A DNA stretch of 64,000 nt from Brevundimonas sp. SH203 (GCF_002157625.1 NZ_BDMM01000001.1:186001-250000); one strand, 5' to 3'; counted from the first letter of the stretch, positions 35,056-43,295 are shown. Notes: a model not told the origin generated them from the sequence alone. Numbers and translations are program-made.

Positions 35056-35132
35056 GCGCCCATAGCTCAACCGGATAGAGCACCCGCCTTCTAAGCGGGA
35101 TGTTGCAGGTTCGAGTCCTGCTGGGCGCGCCA
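35056..35132 (+). tRNA. tRNA-Arg (UCU)
   Basis: This is a 77-base cloverleaf with encoded CCA. Acceptor GCGCCCA pairs with TGGGCGC, the anticodon stem CCCGC/GCGGG frames CTTCTAA with anticodon TCT, and the T arm contains GGTTCGAGTCC. It reads AGA/AGG, rare codons in this GC-rich genome. Confidence 0.96.
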
Positions 35133-35162
35133 TTTCCCGCGCGGCGCGTAACGGGTCCGCAC

Positions 35163-36119
35163 ATGACCGACATCTCCACCTCGCCCGAGCAGAGCGTCCG
35201 CGTGGCGGCGCTTTATCGGTTCGCGCCGGTTTCGGACCCGGCGGCGGTTCGCAACACGCTGCAAGCCGTGTGCGACGCCGGGCAGGTGAGGGGCACGCTT
35301 CTGGTCGCCCATGAGGGGCTGAACGGCACCATCGCCGGCCCGGCCGAGGGCGTCGAGGCGGTGCTGAACGCCATCCACGCCATGCCGGGTTTCGAACGGC
35401 TGGAGCTGAAATACGCCTGGACCGATGCCGTGCCCTTCCATCGCATGAAGGTGCGGGTGAAAGCCGAGATCGTCACCATGGGGCAGCCGAATCTGGACCC
35501 CGCGCGCGACGCCGGCGTCTATGTCTCGCCCGCCGACTGGAACGCGCTGATCGCCGATCCCGAGACTCTGGTGATCGACACGCGCAACGCCTACGAGGGC
35601 GAAATTGGCGCCTTCGAAGGGGCCGTGCAGCCCAACACCGACAGCTTCCGCGACTTCCCCGACTGGTTCCGAACGGAAGGCCGCGCCCTGCTGGCGCAGA
35701 CCGGGGCGCGGCGCATCGCCATGTACTGCACCGGCGGCATCCGCTGCGAGAAATCCACCGCCTTCCTGAAGGCCGAGGGGATCGACAACGTCCACCATCT
35801 GGAGGGCGGCATCCTGCGTTATCTTGAAGAGACGCGCGAGAAAGACAGCCTATGGCGCGGAGACTGTTTCGTTTTCGACGAGCGGGTTTCTGTAGGGCAT
35901 GGCCTGCGGCAAGGGCCGCATACGCTGTGCCGGGGTTGCCGCCTGCCGGTGGATGACGTGGGCCGTGCGTCTCCGCACTACGTCGAGGGCGTCTGTTGCG
36001 CGCGTTGTCATGACAGGCGCGACGAGGCCCAGCGCGCCCGCTATGCCGAACGTCATCGCCAGATCGAAATCGCTCGACAGCGCGGCCAGACCCACATCGG
36101 CGCGGCGCCCAAGCCCTAG
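35163..36119 (+). CDS. trhO: tRNA uridine(34) hydroxylase TrhO, rhodanese family
   Basis: TrhO (formerly UPF0176/YceA) makes 5-hydroxyuridine at the wobble position of some tRNAs, using oxygen. The 318-residue protein has an acylphosphatase-like N-terminal domain (GTLLVAHEGLNGTIAGP). The rhodanese domain has the cysteine loop YCTGGIRCEKS (Cys189, and Cys195 in the loop). The C-terminal zinc-like cluster is CRGC ... CCARC. The ATG at 35163 is chosen because an earlier in-frame start lies within tRNA-Arg. The stop overlaps the convergent DUF1295 stop in CTAG. Placement beside tRNA genes may be a coincidence. Confidence 0.93.
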   Translation: MTDISTSPEQSVRVAALYRFAPVSDPAAVRNTLQAVCDAGQVRGTLLVAHEGLNGTIAGPAEGVEAVLNAIHAMPGFERLELKYAWTDAVPFHRMKVRVKAEIVTMGQPNLDPARDAGVYVSPADWNALIADPETLVIDTRNAYEGEIGAFEGAVQPNTDSFRDFPDWFRTEGRALLAQTGARRIAMYCTGGIRCEKSTAFLKAEGIDNVHHLEGGILRYLEETREKDSLWRGDCFVFDERVSVGHGLRQGPHTLCRGCRLPVDDVGRASPHYVEGVCCARCHDRRDEAQRARYAERHRQIEIARQRGQTHIGAAPKP

Positions 36120-36919
36120 CGACGGGGAGGCCGGGGGAAGAAGGCGCTGGGCGTCTTCTCGACATAGGCGGCGAAGGCGTCCGGTCGCGACCGCTTCATA
36201 TGCGCCTCAAGGAGCGGTACGCCCGACACCTGGGTCAGCAGCCAATAGATATAGGCTGGCCCGGTCAGCGCCAGCCAACCCCAAGGCCAGTCGCCGCCCA
36301 GGTTGATGGCGAATACGGGCCAGGCGCACCAGCCCAGCCATTCGAAGAAATAGTTCGGGTGGCGCGACCACGCCCATAGTCCGACGTCGCAGACCTTGCC
36401 CTTGTTGGCGGGATCACACTTGAACGCCGTCAACTGACGGTCGGCCAAGCCTTCGCTGAACAGGGCGCCGACGAAGATTAGGGCCCCCAGTCCGTCCTGA
36501 AGCGTCAATCCCGGCGCCGGATTGCGCGCGCCGACCAGAATGCTGAGCGAAAGCAGCGCCGCAGCTCCAGCCTGCAACATCAGGAAACCGAACATCTTTG
36601 TCTGAAAGCCACGGCCCCATTCTTCACGCAGCCGCGCATATCGGGCGTCCTCGCCTTCTCCCGCCGCGCGTTTGGCGATGTGAAGTCCCAGACGCAGACC
36701 CCAGGCGCCGATCAGACCGGCCGCCAGCCATTGCCGGGGGGAGGGGGCCGCGCCGTCGACGGGAAACAGGCACATGCCGACGCCCGCCGCCCCCAACCCT
36801 AGGGACCAGAAGGCGTCAGCCCAACCGCCCTGACCCGTTCGACGCTGCACCAGCCAGGCGGCCGACATCACCCCGACCATGAACAGGGCGGCTGCGGCCC
36901 AGACGCCGACCAGGCCCAT
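36116..36919 (-). CDS. DUF1295 family membrane protein (steroid 5-alpha-reductase-like)
   Basis: This 267-residue protein has about six to seven hydrophobic segments. The C-terminal block GLWAWSRHPNYFFEWLGWCAWPVFA, then ALTGPAYIYWLLTQVSGVPLLEAHMKRSRPDAFAAYVEKTPSAFFP is diagnostic of DUF1295, part of the steroid-reductase/isoprenylcysteine-methyltransferase superfamily. The lipid or methyl-donor substrate is unknown. The ATG overlaps the chrR-like stop (TGATG), so it belongs to the sigma factor operon. Such genes recur in photo-oxidative stress clusters. Confidence 0.9.
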   Translation of the reverse strand: MGLVGVWAAAALFMVGVMSAAWLVQRRTGQGGWADAFWSLGLGAAGVGMCLFPVDGAAPSPRQWLAAGLIGAWGLRLGLHIAKRAAGEGEDARYARLREEWGRGFQTKMFGFLMLQAGAAALLSLSILVGARNPAPGLTLQDGLGALIFVGALFSEGLADRQLTAFKCDPANKGKVCDVGLWAWSRHPNYFFEWLGWCAWPVFAINLGGDWPWGWLALTGPAYIYWLLTQVSGVPLLEAHMKRSRPDAFAAYVEKTPSAFFPRPPRR

Positions 36920-37557
36920 CACAGGCGAACGAACGGCTGCATCAACCGGTCAAGCCAGCCGTCCAACTTGATCTGGCCATCCAGAGCGACCACGCACAGA
37001 CAGGCTTCGTCGGACACGACGCGCGGCTGGTGCAACACGTCGTCGTTCGCCTCTTCCAGATCGCCGACGTCGAACCGCTGCGTCTCGGTGGCGTAGGCGC
37101 CGGAGATGACGCAGGTCAGCTCCACCCCGCCATGAGTGTGTTTCGGCGTCTCGCGCCCGGGGCCGATTTCCAGCAGAATGACCCGACAGTCGCCGTCGCG
37201 CGGCGCATGGACGTCGCGAACCCGCATCCCCGGCCCGATCCAGCGCCACGGCCCCAGGGCATAGCGACGAAGCGGCTCGGGCAATTCGGGCATGTCGTTC
37301 AGCGGGACGGGCGCCTTGACCTCGCCCGCATCCGTTTCGATGCGCGCCATGGCGTGCGCCAGCGCATCTTGGGACAAAGCGGCGGGCGTCGCCTCGTCCA
37401 GAAACGCGCCGCCCACGGCCTGCAGTTCTTTCACCCAGGCGTCGTTGGCCGGACGCAGGGCCAGATGAGCGGCGACCACGACCGCTTCCGGCGCGCTCAG
37501 CGACCCGGCGGCATAGGCCAGCAAACGCTCCTCGGAGGGATTGAGACGCGCGTTCAT
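36919..37557 (-). CDS. chrR: ChrR-like anti-sigma factor with cupin domain, zinc ligands of anti-sigma domain missing
   Basis: ChrR holds its partner ECF sigma factor inactive until singlet oxygen is sensed. This 212-residue protein has the N-terminal anti-sigma domain (LLAYAAGSLSAPEAVVVAAHLALRPAND). The C-terminal cupin keeps its metal site: KHTHGGVELTC (His140, His142, Glu146) and VLHQPRV (His176). In Rhodobacter ChrR, His6, His31, Cys35 and Cys38 bind zinc in the anti-sigma domain; here these are Asn6, His31, Arg35 and Asn38, so the zinc site is lost. It overlaps the sigma gene (ATGA) and DUF1295. Function as anti-sigma factor is inferred from position. Confidence 0.9.
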   Translation of the reverse strand: MNARLNPSEERLLAYAAGSLSAPEAVVVAAHLALRPANDAWVKELQAVGGAFLDEATPAALSQDALAHAMARIETDAGEVKAPVPLNDMPELPEPLRRYALGPWRWIGPGMRVRDVHAPRDGDCRVILLEIGPGRETPKHTHGGVELTCVISGAYATETQRFDVGDLEEANDDVLHQPRVVSDEACLCVVALDGQIKLDGWLDRLMQPFVRL

Positions 37558-38132
37558 AGCGACGCCTCCTCGGACGGGGCGAGGATCAGACGAAGCTTGG
37601 TCATGGCGTTTCGGATGCGGGATTTCACGGTGCCCAGCGGCAGATCCAACTGGCGCGCGATTTCGGAATGGGAATTGTCGACGAAGAAGGCCAGGCGTAG
37701 CACCTCGACATGCTCGGGGCTCAGGCGCGCCAAGGCGTCACGTACACGATCCGCATCCTGCGACATCGACAACAGTTCGTCCGGCCTCAGAACCTCATCA
37801 CCCGCCAGTTCGATCTCCGGCGTCGGCAGCGGCCGGGCGTCGCGGCGCAGGATGTCCAGACGACGATTGCGCGCGATGGTGAAGATCCAGGTCGCCGCCC
37901 GCGCCTTGCGTCCGTCGAACAGATCGGCCTTGCGCCACACCGTCAGCATGGCGTCCTGGGCGAAATCCTCTGCCGCGCCCGGCGTCGCCCCCGACTTGAT
38001 CAGCCAGGCCTTCAGGCGCGGCGCGAAATATTCGAACAGACTGGCGAACGCCGCCCGGTCGCGACGCAGCGCGATCGCCTCAATCATTTGATCGTGCAGC
38101 CGAGGGTCCAACGGAGCGCCCGAACGGGTCAT
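37554..38132 (-). CDS. rpoE: ECF sigma factor, RpoE/ChrR-associated group
   Basis: This is an extracytoplasmic-function sigma factor of 192 residues. Region 2 has FASLFEYFAPRLKAWLIKSG, GAAEDFAQDAMLTVWRKADLFDGRKARAATWIFTIARNRRLD; region 4 has ALARLSPEHVEVLRLAFFVDNSHSEIARQLDLPLGTVKSRIRNAM. With the ChrR-like gene it forms the group that responds to singlet oxygen and organic peroxides in other alphaproteobacteria. I take the ATG at 38132. An in-frame ATG at 38213 would add 27 residues but lies at or before the inferred transcription start. A matching promoter upstream suggests autoregulation. Confidence 0.93.
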   Translation of the reverse strand: MTRSGAPLDPRLHDQMIEAIALRRDRAAFASLFEYFAPRLKAWLIKSGATPGAAEDFAQDAMLTVWRKADLFDGRKARAATWIFTIARNRRLDILRRDARPLPTPEIELAGDEVLRPDELLSMSQDADRVRDALARLSPEHVEVLRLAFFVDNSHSEIARQLDLPLGTVKSRIRNAMTKLRLILAPSEEASL

Positions 38133-38219
38133 GCGTCCCGCGCGTGAAGCGCCGGATGGAGCATCGGTCGGTGCGGGCCGGGTCGGCGCGAAGGATTGGG
38201 GTTCGCCATGCATGAACCC

Positions 38220-38248
38220 TAATACGGCTGGCGGAAATGTCTGGATCA
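38220..38248 (-). promoter_or_regulatory. RpoE-type promoter of the sigma-chrR operon
   Basis: On the minus strand TGATCC (38248-38243) is followed by exactly 18 bases and TATTA (38224-38220). This fits the Rhodobacter RpoE consensus TGATCC-N18-TAAGA at the -35 and partly at the -10 (TA). Transcription would start near 38213, favouring the ATG at 38132 and about 80 bases of leader. Confidence 0.62.
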
Positions 38249-38252
38249 ATCG

Positions 38253-38281
38253 CGATCCGATGATGCCCCAGGGGCGTAAAT
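38253..38281 (+). promoter_or_regulatory. RpoE-type promoter of the flavoprotein-DUF1365 operon
   Basis: On the plus strand CGATCC (38253-38258) is followed by exactly 18 bases and TAAAT (38277-38281), close to TGATCC-N18-TAAGA. The -35 box lies four bases from that of the divergent sigma operon, so one ECF sigma factor could drive both. The start would fall near 38288, about 38 bases before the ATG at 38326. Confidence 0.58.
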
Positions 38282-38325
38282 CCTCCATGCGTCGTCGCCG
38301 TGTCTGCGGGCGCCCTGGAGCCTTC

Positions 38326-39663
38326 ATGTCCTTTCCGCCCGCAAGATCGTCTGTCGAACCCTTGAAGATCGCCGTGGTCGGTTCGGGCATAGCCGCCCTG
38401 TCCTCGGCCTGGCTGCTGTCGCAGAAACACCGTGTCACGGTTTACGAAAAGGCGGATCGCCTGGGCGGTCACACCAATACGGTCATGGCGGCCGTGCCTT
38501 CGGGCGAGATCGCGGTGGACACCGGCTTCATCTGCTTCAACGACGCCACCTATCCCAATCTGATCGCCCTGTTTTCGCATCTGGGGGTCGAGGCCCGCGC
38601 GACCGATATGTCGTTCGCCGTGTCTCTGGACGACGGCCGGTTCGAATACGCCGCGCCCGGACTGTTCGCCCAGCGTCGCAATGCGCTGAGACCACGCTTC
38701 TGGTCGATGCTGACCGAAATCCTGCGCTTCTATCGCGAGGCGCCGCGCGACCTCGCCGGGTTGAACGATCCGTCATTGACGCTGGGCGACTATCTGAAGC
38801 GCGAAGGCTTCAGCGCGGCGTTTCGCGACGACCACCTGCTGCCGATGGCCGCCGCCATCTGGTCGTCGCCGGCCCATACGCTGATGGACTATCCGGCCGA
38901 GTCCTTCATCCGCTTCTGCGGCAATCACGGCCTGCTGAAACTGGTCGGACGCCCGATGTGGCGCACGGTGGAGGGCGGCAGCCGCATCTATGTCGAACAC
39001 CTGGCTCGCGCGCTTCAGGACATCCGGCTGGATCACGGCGTCGTCTCGATCCGCCGCACAGACGACGGCGTGATGGTCCACGACACCCACGGCGGCGTGG
39101 AACGGTTCGATCACGTCGTCATCGGCGCGCACGCGGATCAGGCCCTGGCCATGCTGGATCAGCCGACATCGGCCGAGCGTTCGCTGCTAGGCGCCTTCCG
39201 CTACAGCCGCAATCTGACCGTGCTGCATACCGACGCCTCCCTGATGCCGCGCCGACGCCGAGCCTGGGCCAGCTGGAACTATATCGGGGCGGACGACGGC
39301 CTGTGCGTCACCTATTGGATGAACCGGCTGCAAGGCCTGGCGGGCGACGACCTGTTCGTCACCCTGAACCCGCCGCGTCCGCCGCGCCCCGACACCCTGT
39401 TGCGCAGCGAAATCTACGAGCATCCGATCTTCGACCCTGCCGCTGTCTCCGCTCAGAAACAGTTGTGGAGCCTGCAGGGGCAGGGGGGCGTCTGGTTCTG
39501 CGGGGCGCATTTCGGCGCCGGCTTCCACGAGGACGGCCTGCAATCCGGCCTCGCCGTCGCCGAGCAACTGGGCGGCGTGCGGCGGCCCTGGACCGTCGAA
39601 AACGAGAGCGGCCGCATCCATCTGACGCCCAGTCCAACGCCTCAGTTCGAGCGCGCGGCATGA
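38326..39663 (+). CDS. FAD-dependent amine oxidase family protein of the RpoE regulon type
   Basis: This 445-residue protein starts with an FAD-binding Rossmann motif (LKIAVVGSGIAALSSAWLL, then VYEKADRLGGHTNT). FICFNDATYPNLIALFSHLGVEARATDMSFAVS follows, and near the end GVWFCGAHFGAGFHEDGLQSG, the second FAD-contact region. Such proteins (NAD(P)-binding/flavin amine oxidase) occur with DUF1365 and cyclopropane-fatty-acyl synthase-like genes in RpoE regulons, where a role in modified fatty acids is likely. No cyclopropane synthase gene is present here. The ATG at 38326 follows CTGGAGCC. It overlaps DUF1365 by four bases. Confidence 0.92.
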   Translation: MSFPPARSSVEPLKIAVVGSGIAALSSAWLLSQKHRVTVYEKADRLGGHTNTVMAAVPSGEIAVDTGFICFNDATYPNLIALFSHLGVEARATDMSFAVSLDDGRFEYAAPGLFAQRRNALRPRFWSMLTEILRFYREAPRDLAGLNDPSLTLGDYLKREGFSAAFRDDHLLPMAAAIWSSPAHTLMDYPAESFIRFCGNHGLLKLVGRPMWRTVEGGSRIYVEHLARALQDIRLDHGVVSIRRTDDGVMVHDTHGGVERFDHVVIGAHADQALAMLDQPTSAERSLLGAFRYSRNLTVLHTDASLMPRRRRAWASWNYIGADDGLCVTYWMNRLQGLAGDDLFVTLNPPRPPRPDTLLRSEIYEHPIFDPAAVSAQKQLWSLQGQGGVWFCGAHFGAGFHEDGLQSGLAVAEQLGGVRRPWTVENESGRIHLTPSPTPQFERAA

Positions 39664-40460
39664 CCCAGGCCTCGGCCCTCTATCGCGGCCGGGTCATGCA
39701 CCATCGGCTGCGGCCAAAGGTTCATCGACTGGATTACCGGGTCTTCTGGCTGTTCCTTGACCTGTCCGAGATCGACGCCGTGGCCGACCGTCTGCGTCTG
39801 TTTTCCCGCAATCGATTCAACCTGTTGTCCTTACACGACGGCGACTATGGTGACGGATCGGGCGACTTGAGGCCCCAGGTTCAGACCTGGCTGGCGCGGG
39901 CCGGGATCGACATTGGCGAGGGATCGATCCGCCTGTTAACCATGCCGCGCGTCATGGGCTACGTCTTCAATCCGATCAGCCTGTACTACTGCCATCACGC
40001 CGACGGCCGGCTGGCGGCCATGGTCTATGAAGTGACCAGCACCTTCGGCGTTCGCCATGCCTATGTCATTCCGGTGCCGGCCGCCGACCAGGCGAAGGGT
40101 TTGATCCGTCAGGGCGCCGCGAAGGCGCTCTATGTCTCGCCATTCATGGGCATGGAGATGGACTATTGTTTTCGCGGCCATGCGCCGGGCGACCAGTTGG
40201 ACATGACCATAGACGGTCTGGACGCCGACGGCGTTCTGATCACCGCCGCGATGCAGGCCCGGCGTCAACCGCTGACCGACCGCGCCATCGCATCGGTCAC
40301 GGCGGCGATTCCGCTGATGACGCTGAAGGTCATGGCCGCAATCCATTGGGAGGCGCTCAGACTCTGGCTCAAGGGTGTCCGCTTGACCAAGCAGCCGCCG
40401 CCGGCACACACGCCGGCGACATATCAGACGACGGCGGAAGAAAGTCGCTTAAGTCACTGA
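39660..40460 (+). CDS. DUF1365 family protein
   Basis: This 266-residue protein matches DUF1365: ALYRGRVMHHRLRPKVHRLDYRVFWLFLDLSE, LLSLHDGDYGDGSG, ITLLTMPR-like RLLTMPRVMGYVFNPISLYYCH and KALYVSPFMGMEMDYCFRG. In other bacteria its genes sit beside the flavoprotein and fatty-acid-methylating enzymes in RpoE-controlled clusters, suggesting work on membrane lipids. The fold is unknown to me. The ATG overlaps the previous stop (ATGA). After its stop, 82 AT-rich bases separate it from the convergent heptose operon; no clear terminator is seen there. Confidence 0.92.
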   Translation: MTQASALYRGRVMHHRLRPKVHRLDYRVFWLFLDLSEIDAVADRLRLFSRNRFNLLSLHDGDYGDGSGDLRPQVQTWLARAGIDIGEGSIRLLTMPRVMGYVFNPISLYYCHHADGRLAAMVYEVTSTFGVRHAYVIPVPAADQAKGLIRQGAAKALYVSPFMGMEMDYCFRGHAPGDQLDMTIDGLDADGVLITAAMQARRQPLTDRAIASVTAAIPLMTLKVMAAIHWEALRLWLKGVRLTKQPPPAHTPATYQTTAEESRLSH

Positions 40461-40542
40461 AACAGCGCCAAAGCGCCGCTTACCCTGATCTATATTTCGC
40501 ATAATATATCTTAGGCGATAAACGCATGCGGTGGGCTGGACC

Positions 40543-41223
40543 CTAGTTCCTCAATCCCGACATGACCTCAGCCGCCCTCAGACTGTCCGGTAATCCGATG
40601 TCGATGAAGGTCCCGCTCTTGAGTTCGGCGCCGAGCAGTTCCTTGCCGCACAACATGGGCAGTATGTCCTTCTCCAGCGAGGCGCGGCCGCGAACATCGG
40701 CGAAGGCGTCGCGCTTCAGGCGATAGACGCCGCCGTTGATGACGCCTGACGCCAGATTCCCCCGCGGTCGAATGGCCGCGACACGGCCTTCAACGATGTC
40801 CAACGTCTCATAGCGATCCGCTGGCGACACCTGACGCGCGGCGATCATGCCGGACAAGCCGTGGGACAGTCTCAGGCCGGACCACTCGAAATCGAACCAG
40901 GTGTCGCCGTTAACCAGCAGAAAGTCCTCGCGCAGCAATGACGCGGCATGGGCGACGGCGCCGGCGGTGTCCAGCGGTTCGGGCTCTATCGAAAGCCGCA
41001 CCGGCACGCCGCGCCATGCGCCCGCATAGGCCTCGACTGCCTCGTGCCGATAGCCGGCCAGCAGGACCAGGTCGTCGAACCCCTCGCGAACGGCCTTGTC
41101 CAGTAGGTGTTCGATGAAGGGCCGTCCCGCCACGAGTAAAAGCGGCTTGGGCGTATCCAGGGTCAGATCGCCCAGGCGCGAACCCCGGCCGCCGACCAGA
41201 AAGACGGCCTGTCCCGCGCTCAT
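40543..41223 (-). CDS. hddC: Nucleotidyltransferase, probable D-glycero-alpha-D-manno-heptose 1-phosphate guanylyltransferase
   Basis: This 226-residue protein has the sugar nucleotidyltransferase signature AVFLVGGRGSRLGDLTLDTPKPLLLVAGRPFIEHLL, the metal aspartate in FLLVNGDTWFDF, and IDIGLPDSLRAAE at the end. The N-terminal motif is standard, but only context names the substrate. It is last in an operon with GHMP kinases, gmhA and gmhB, where HddC would join GTP and heptose 1-phosphate to make GDP-D-glycero-D-manno-heptose. The ATG overlaps the kinase stop (ATGA). A mannose- or glucose-1-phosphate enzyme would be the alternative. Confidence 0.82.
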   Translation of the reverse strand: MSAGQAVFLVGGRGSRLGDLTLDTPKPLLLVAGRPFIEHLLDKAVREGFDDLVLLAGYRHEAVEAYAGAWRGVPVRLSIEPEPLDTAGAVAHAASLLREDFLLVNGDTWFDFEWSGLRLSHGLSGMIAARQVSPADRYETLDIVEGRVAAIRPRGNLASGVINGGVYRLKRDAFADVRGRASLEKDILPMLCGKELLGAELKSGTFIDIGLPDSLRAAEVMSGLRN

Positions 41224-42281
41224 CGCGGCACGCTCCAGGCTTCGGCGCCGTCCAGAGTGAACTTGACCGCGCTGGCCGCTCCGCCCGCCTCGTTCAGGGC
41301 GGCGGTCAGGCGATAACGATTTTCGGGGTCGGTGCAGAACATCAGGAAGCCGCCGCCCCCTGCGCCCGTCACCTTGCCGCCCCAGGCGCCTTCGCGCAGC
41401 GCCAGATCGAACAACTGGTCCACCAGGGGCGTGGCGATGCCCGAGGCGGTCATCTTCTTGGCCTCCCACGACCGCATCATCACACGCGCGATCCGGCGCA
41501 TGTCGCCCTCCAGAACCGCATCCTTCATCGCCGTCGCGTCCTGCTTCAGCCGATGCATCCCGTCCAGAACGGCGGCGTCCAGATCGGTCAGCCCCCTCAC
41601 CTGCTCGTTGATGATGGTCTCGGACCGGCGCGACTGACCGGTGAAACAGATGACCAGCGAGGATTCCAGCTCGGCCAGATAGGCCCGGCGCACGCGCAAC
41701 GGGTTCACCACCACGCGGTCGTCGGCCAGAAACTCGATATAGTTCACGCCGCCGAAAGCGGCCGCATACTGGTCCTGACGCCCGCCTGACAGACCCAGTT
41801 CTATGCGTTCGATCTGATAGGCCAGCCGCGCCACGTCATAGGGACCAAGCGGCAGGTCCAGCGCGACGCGGAACGCCTCGACCAGAGCCACGACGATTGC
41901 CGAGGACGAGCCAAGCCCTGATCCGGCAGGCGCATCCGACGTGGTCGAAACGGTCAGGGCCGGTGTTTCGCCCCCCAGCCAGGTCTGGACGACATGGCGA
42001 TAGACGGCCCGGTGCAGCGCCAGTTCGCCATGATCCGGCGCAGGCAGGCCGGGCTCCATCACCTCCTCCACGCCGATGTCGCGGGCGCGGAAGGCCAGGC
42101 GTCCTTCAGGATTGAGGTCGATATGGGCGAAGGCGAAGCGGTCGATGGTGGCGTTCAGAACAGCGCCCCCGAACTGGTCGCAATAGGGCGACAGGTTCGT
42201 GCCGCCGCCTGCCAGACCGAGCCGCAGCGGCGCCCGAGCGCGTACGCCCCAGTTCGGCGTCTGGCCCGACCGCACCATCAT
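41220..42281 (-). CDS. GHMP family sugar kinase, first of two (HddA-like)
   Basis: This 353-residue protein has the GHMP kinase order: RARAPLRLGLAGGGTNLSPYCDQFGG, the ATP motif APAGSGLGSSSAIVVALVEA, and WGGKVTGAGGGGFLMFCTDP. It is close to D-glycero-alpha-D-manno-heptose-7-phosphate kinase (HddA). The second kinase just upstream is of the same family, so one may act on heptose 7-phosphate and the other on a related sugar, or the pair may be paralogues with split roles. The first ATG (42281) and the second (42278) are both possible; it overlaps the upstream stop. Confidence 0.85.
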   Translation of the reverse strand: MMVRSGQTPNWGVRARAPLRLGLAGGGTNLSPYCDQFGGAVLNATIDRFAFAHIDLNPEGRLAFRARDIGVEEVMEPGLPAPDHGELALHRAVYRHVVQTWLGGETPALTVSTTSDAPAGSGLGSSSAIVVALVEAFRVALDLPLGPYDVARLAYQIERIELGLSGGRQDQYAAAFGGVNYIEFLADDRVVVNPLRVRRAYLAELESSLVICFTGQSRRSETIINEQVRGLTDLDAAVLDGMHRLKQDATAMKDAVLEGDMRRIARVMMRSWEAKKMTASGIATPLVDQLFDLALREGAWGGKVTGAGGGGFLMFCTDPENRYRLTAALNEAGGAASAVKFTLDGAEAWSVPR

Positions 42282-43285
42282 CGCGGTGTTTCCGCCATCT
42301 GGCAGGAGCCGGTGCGGTCGATGCCGTAATGCAGGCGCGGCATGTTCTGCGCGGCCATATAGGCCTCAAGCTCGGCGCCGTCGCCGGGCTGGAACAGCAT
42401 CAGAAAGCCTCCGCCTCCGGCCCCGATCACCTTGCCGCCGGTCACGCCCATGTCGCGCTTCACATGGTCATACAGGTCGTCGACGGCGGACCAGCTGATC
42501 TTGCCCGACAGCCTCTTCTTCTGGGTCCAGTGCTCGTCCAACATCCGGCCCCAACCGTCCAGATCACCCGCCGTCCAGGCGTCGCGGATGCGGTAGCCCA
42601 GGTCCTTGATGAAGCCCAAGCTGTCGCTGACTGTCTCGCGGCGCGGAGTGGCCTCGGACAGCATGGCCGTGTGCTGGTCGGCCAGAACCACGGCGGCGTC
42701 GCGACGCAGGCCGGTGTAATAGATGTGGGTGTGCGCGATAAAGGCCGCCTCGACCTCGGCGTTCAGATCGACGCGCCTGACCGTCACCTGCCCGTCCGGC
42801 GCGATGTCCAGCGTGGTCAGGCCGCCATAGGCCGCCATATATTGATCCTGCTTGCCGATGCCCTTGTTCAGGACGCGGATCTCCAGGTCGCAGGCCTCTT
42901 CGGCCAGGGCCTGGGGCGACGGCGTGTTTCCCTTCAGGCCATGCAGGGCGTTCAGGAATCCGACCATGAAGCTGGACGACGAGCCCAGCCCCGTCCCGCC
43001 CGCAATGTCGGCCAGGGATGCCGTCTCCACCCGGTCATCGAAGCCGTGGGCCATCAGGGCGGCGCGGACCAGTTCGTGCTGAACCTCGGTGGCGCGCGAC
43101 GACACCTCGGGCTGCGGGCCATAGACCACCACGCGGTCGTCGAAGGCCGGCCGATGGGCGACGACGCGAATGTATTTATCCAGCGCCATGGCGAAGATGA
43201 AGCCGCCGTCGTGCCGGTAATAGCTTTCCAGGTCCGTGCCGCCGCCGCCCAGGGTGACGCGCAGCGGCGTGCGTGTGGTGATCAT
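42278..43285 (-). CDS. GHMP family sugar kinase, second of two (HddA-like)
   Basis: This 335-residue protein begins MITTRTPLRVTLGGGGTDLESYY and has IAGGTGLGSSSSFMVGFLNAL, IGKQDQYMAAYGG and VTGGKVIGAGGGGFLMLF. These are typical of D-glycero-alpha-D-manno-heptose-7-phosphate kinase. By its start it looks the closer of the two kinases to HddA, but neither is assigned to a substrate. The ATG at 43285 is preceded by an open frame that is not family-like. gmhA follows upstream after 10 bases and the first kinase overlaps its stop. Confidence 0.86.
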   Translation of the reverse strand: MITTRTPLRVTLGGGGTDLESYYRHDGGFIFAMALDKYIRVVAHRPAFDDRVVVYGPQPEVSSRATEVQHELVRAALMAHGFDDRVETASLADIAGGTGLGSSSSFMVGFLNALHGLKGNTPSPQALAEEACDLEIRVLNKGIGKQDQYMAAYGGLTTLDIAPDGQVTVRRVDLNAEVEAAFIAHTHIYYTGLRRDAAVVLADQHTAMLSEATPRRETVSDSLGFIKDLGYRIRDAWTAGDLDGWGRMLDEHWTQKKRLSGKISWSAVDDLYDHVKRDMGVTGGKVIGAGGGGFLMLFQPGDGAELEAYMAAQNMPRLHYGIDRTGSCQMAETPR

Positions 43286-43295
43286 GGCCGGAGCT

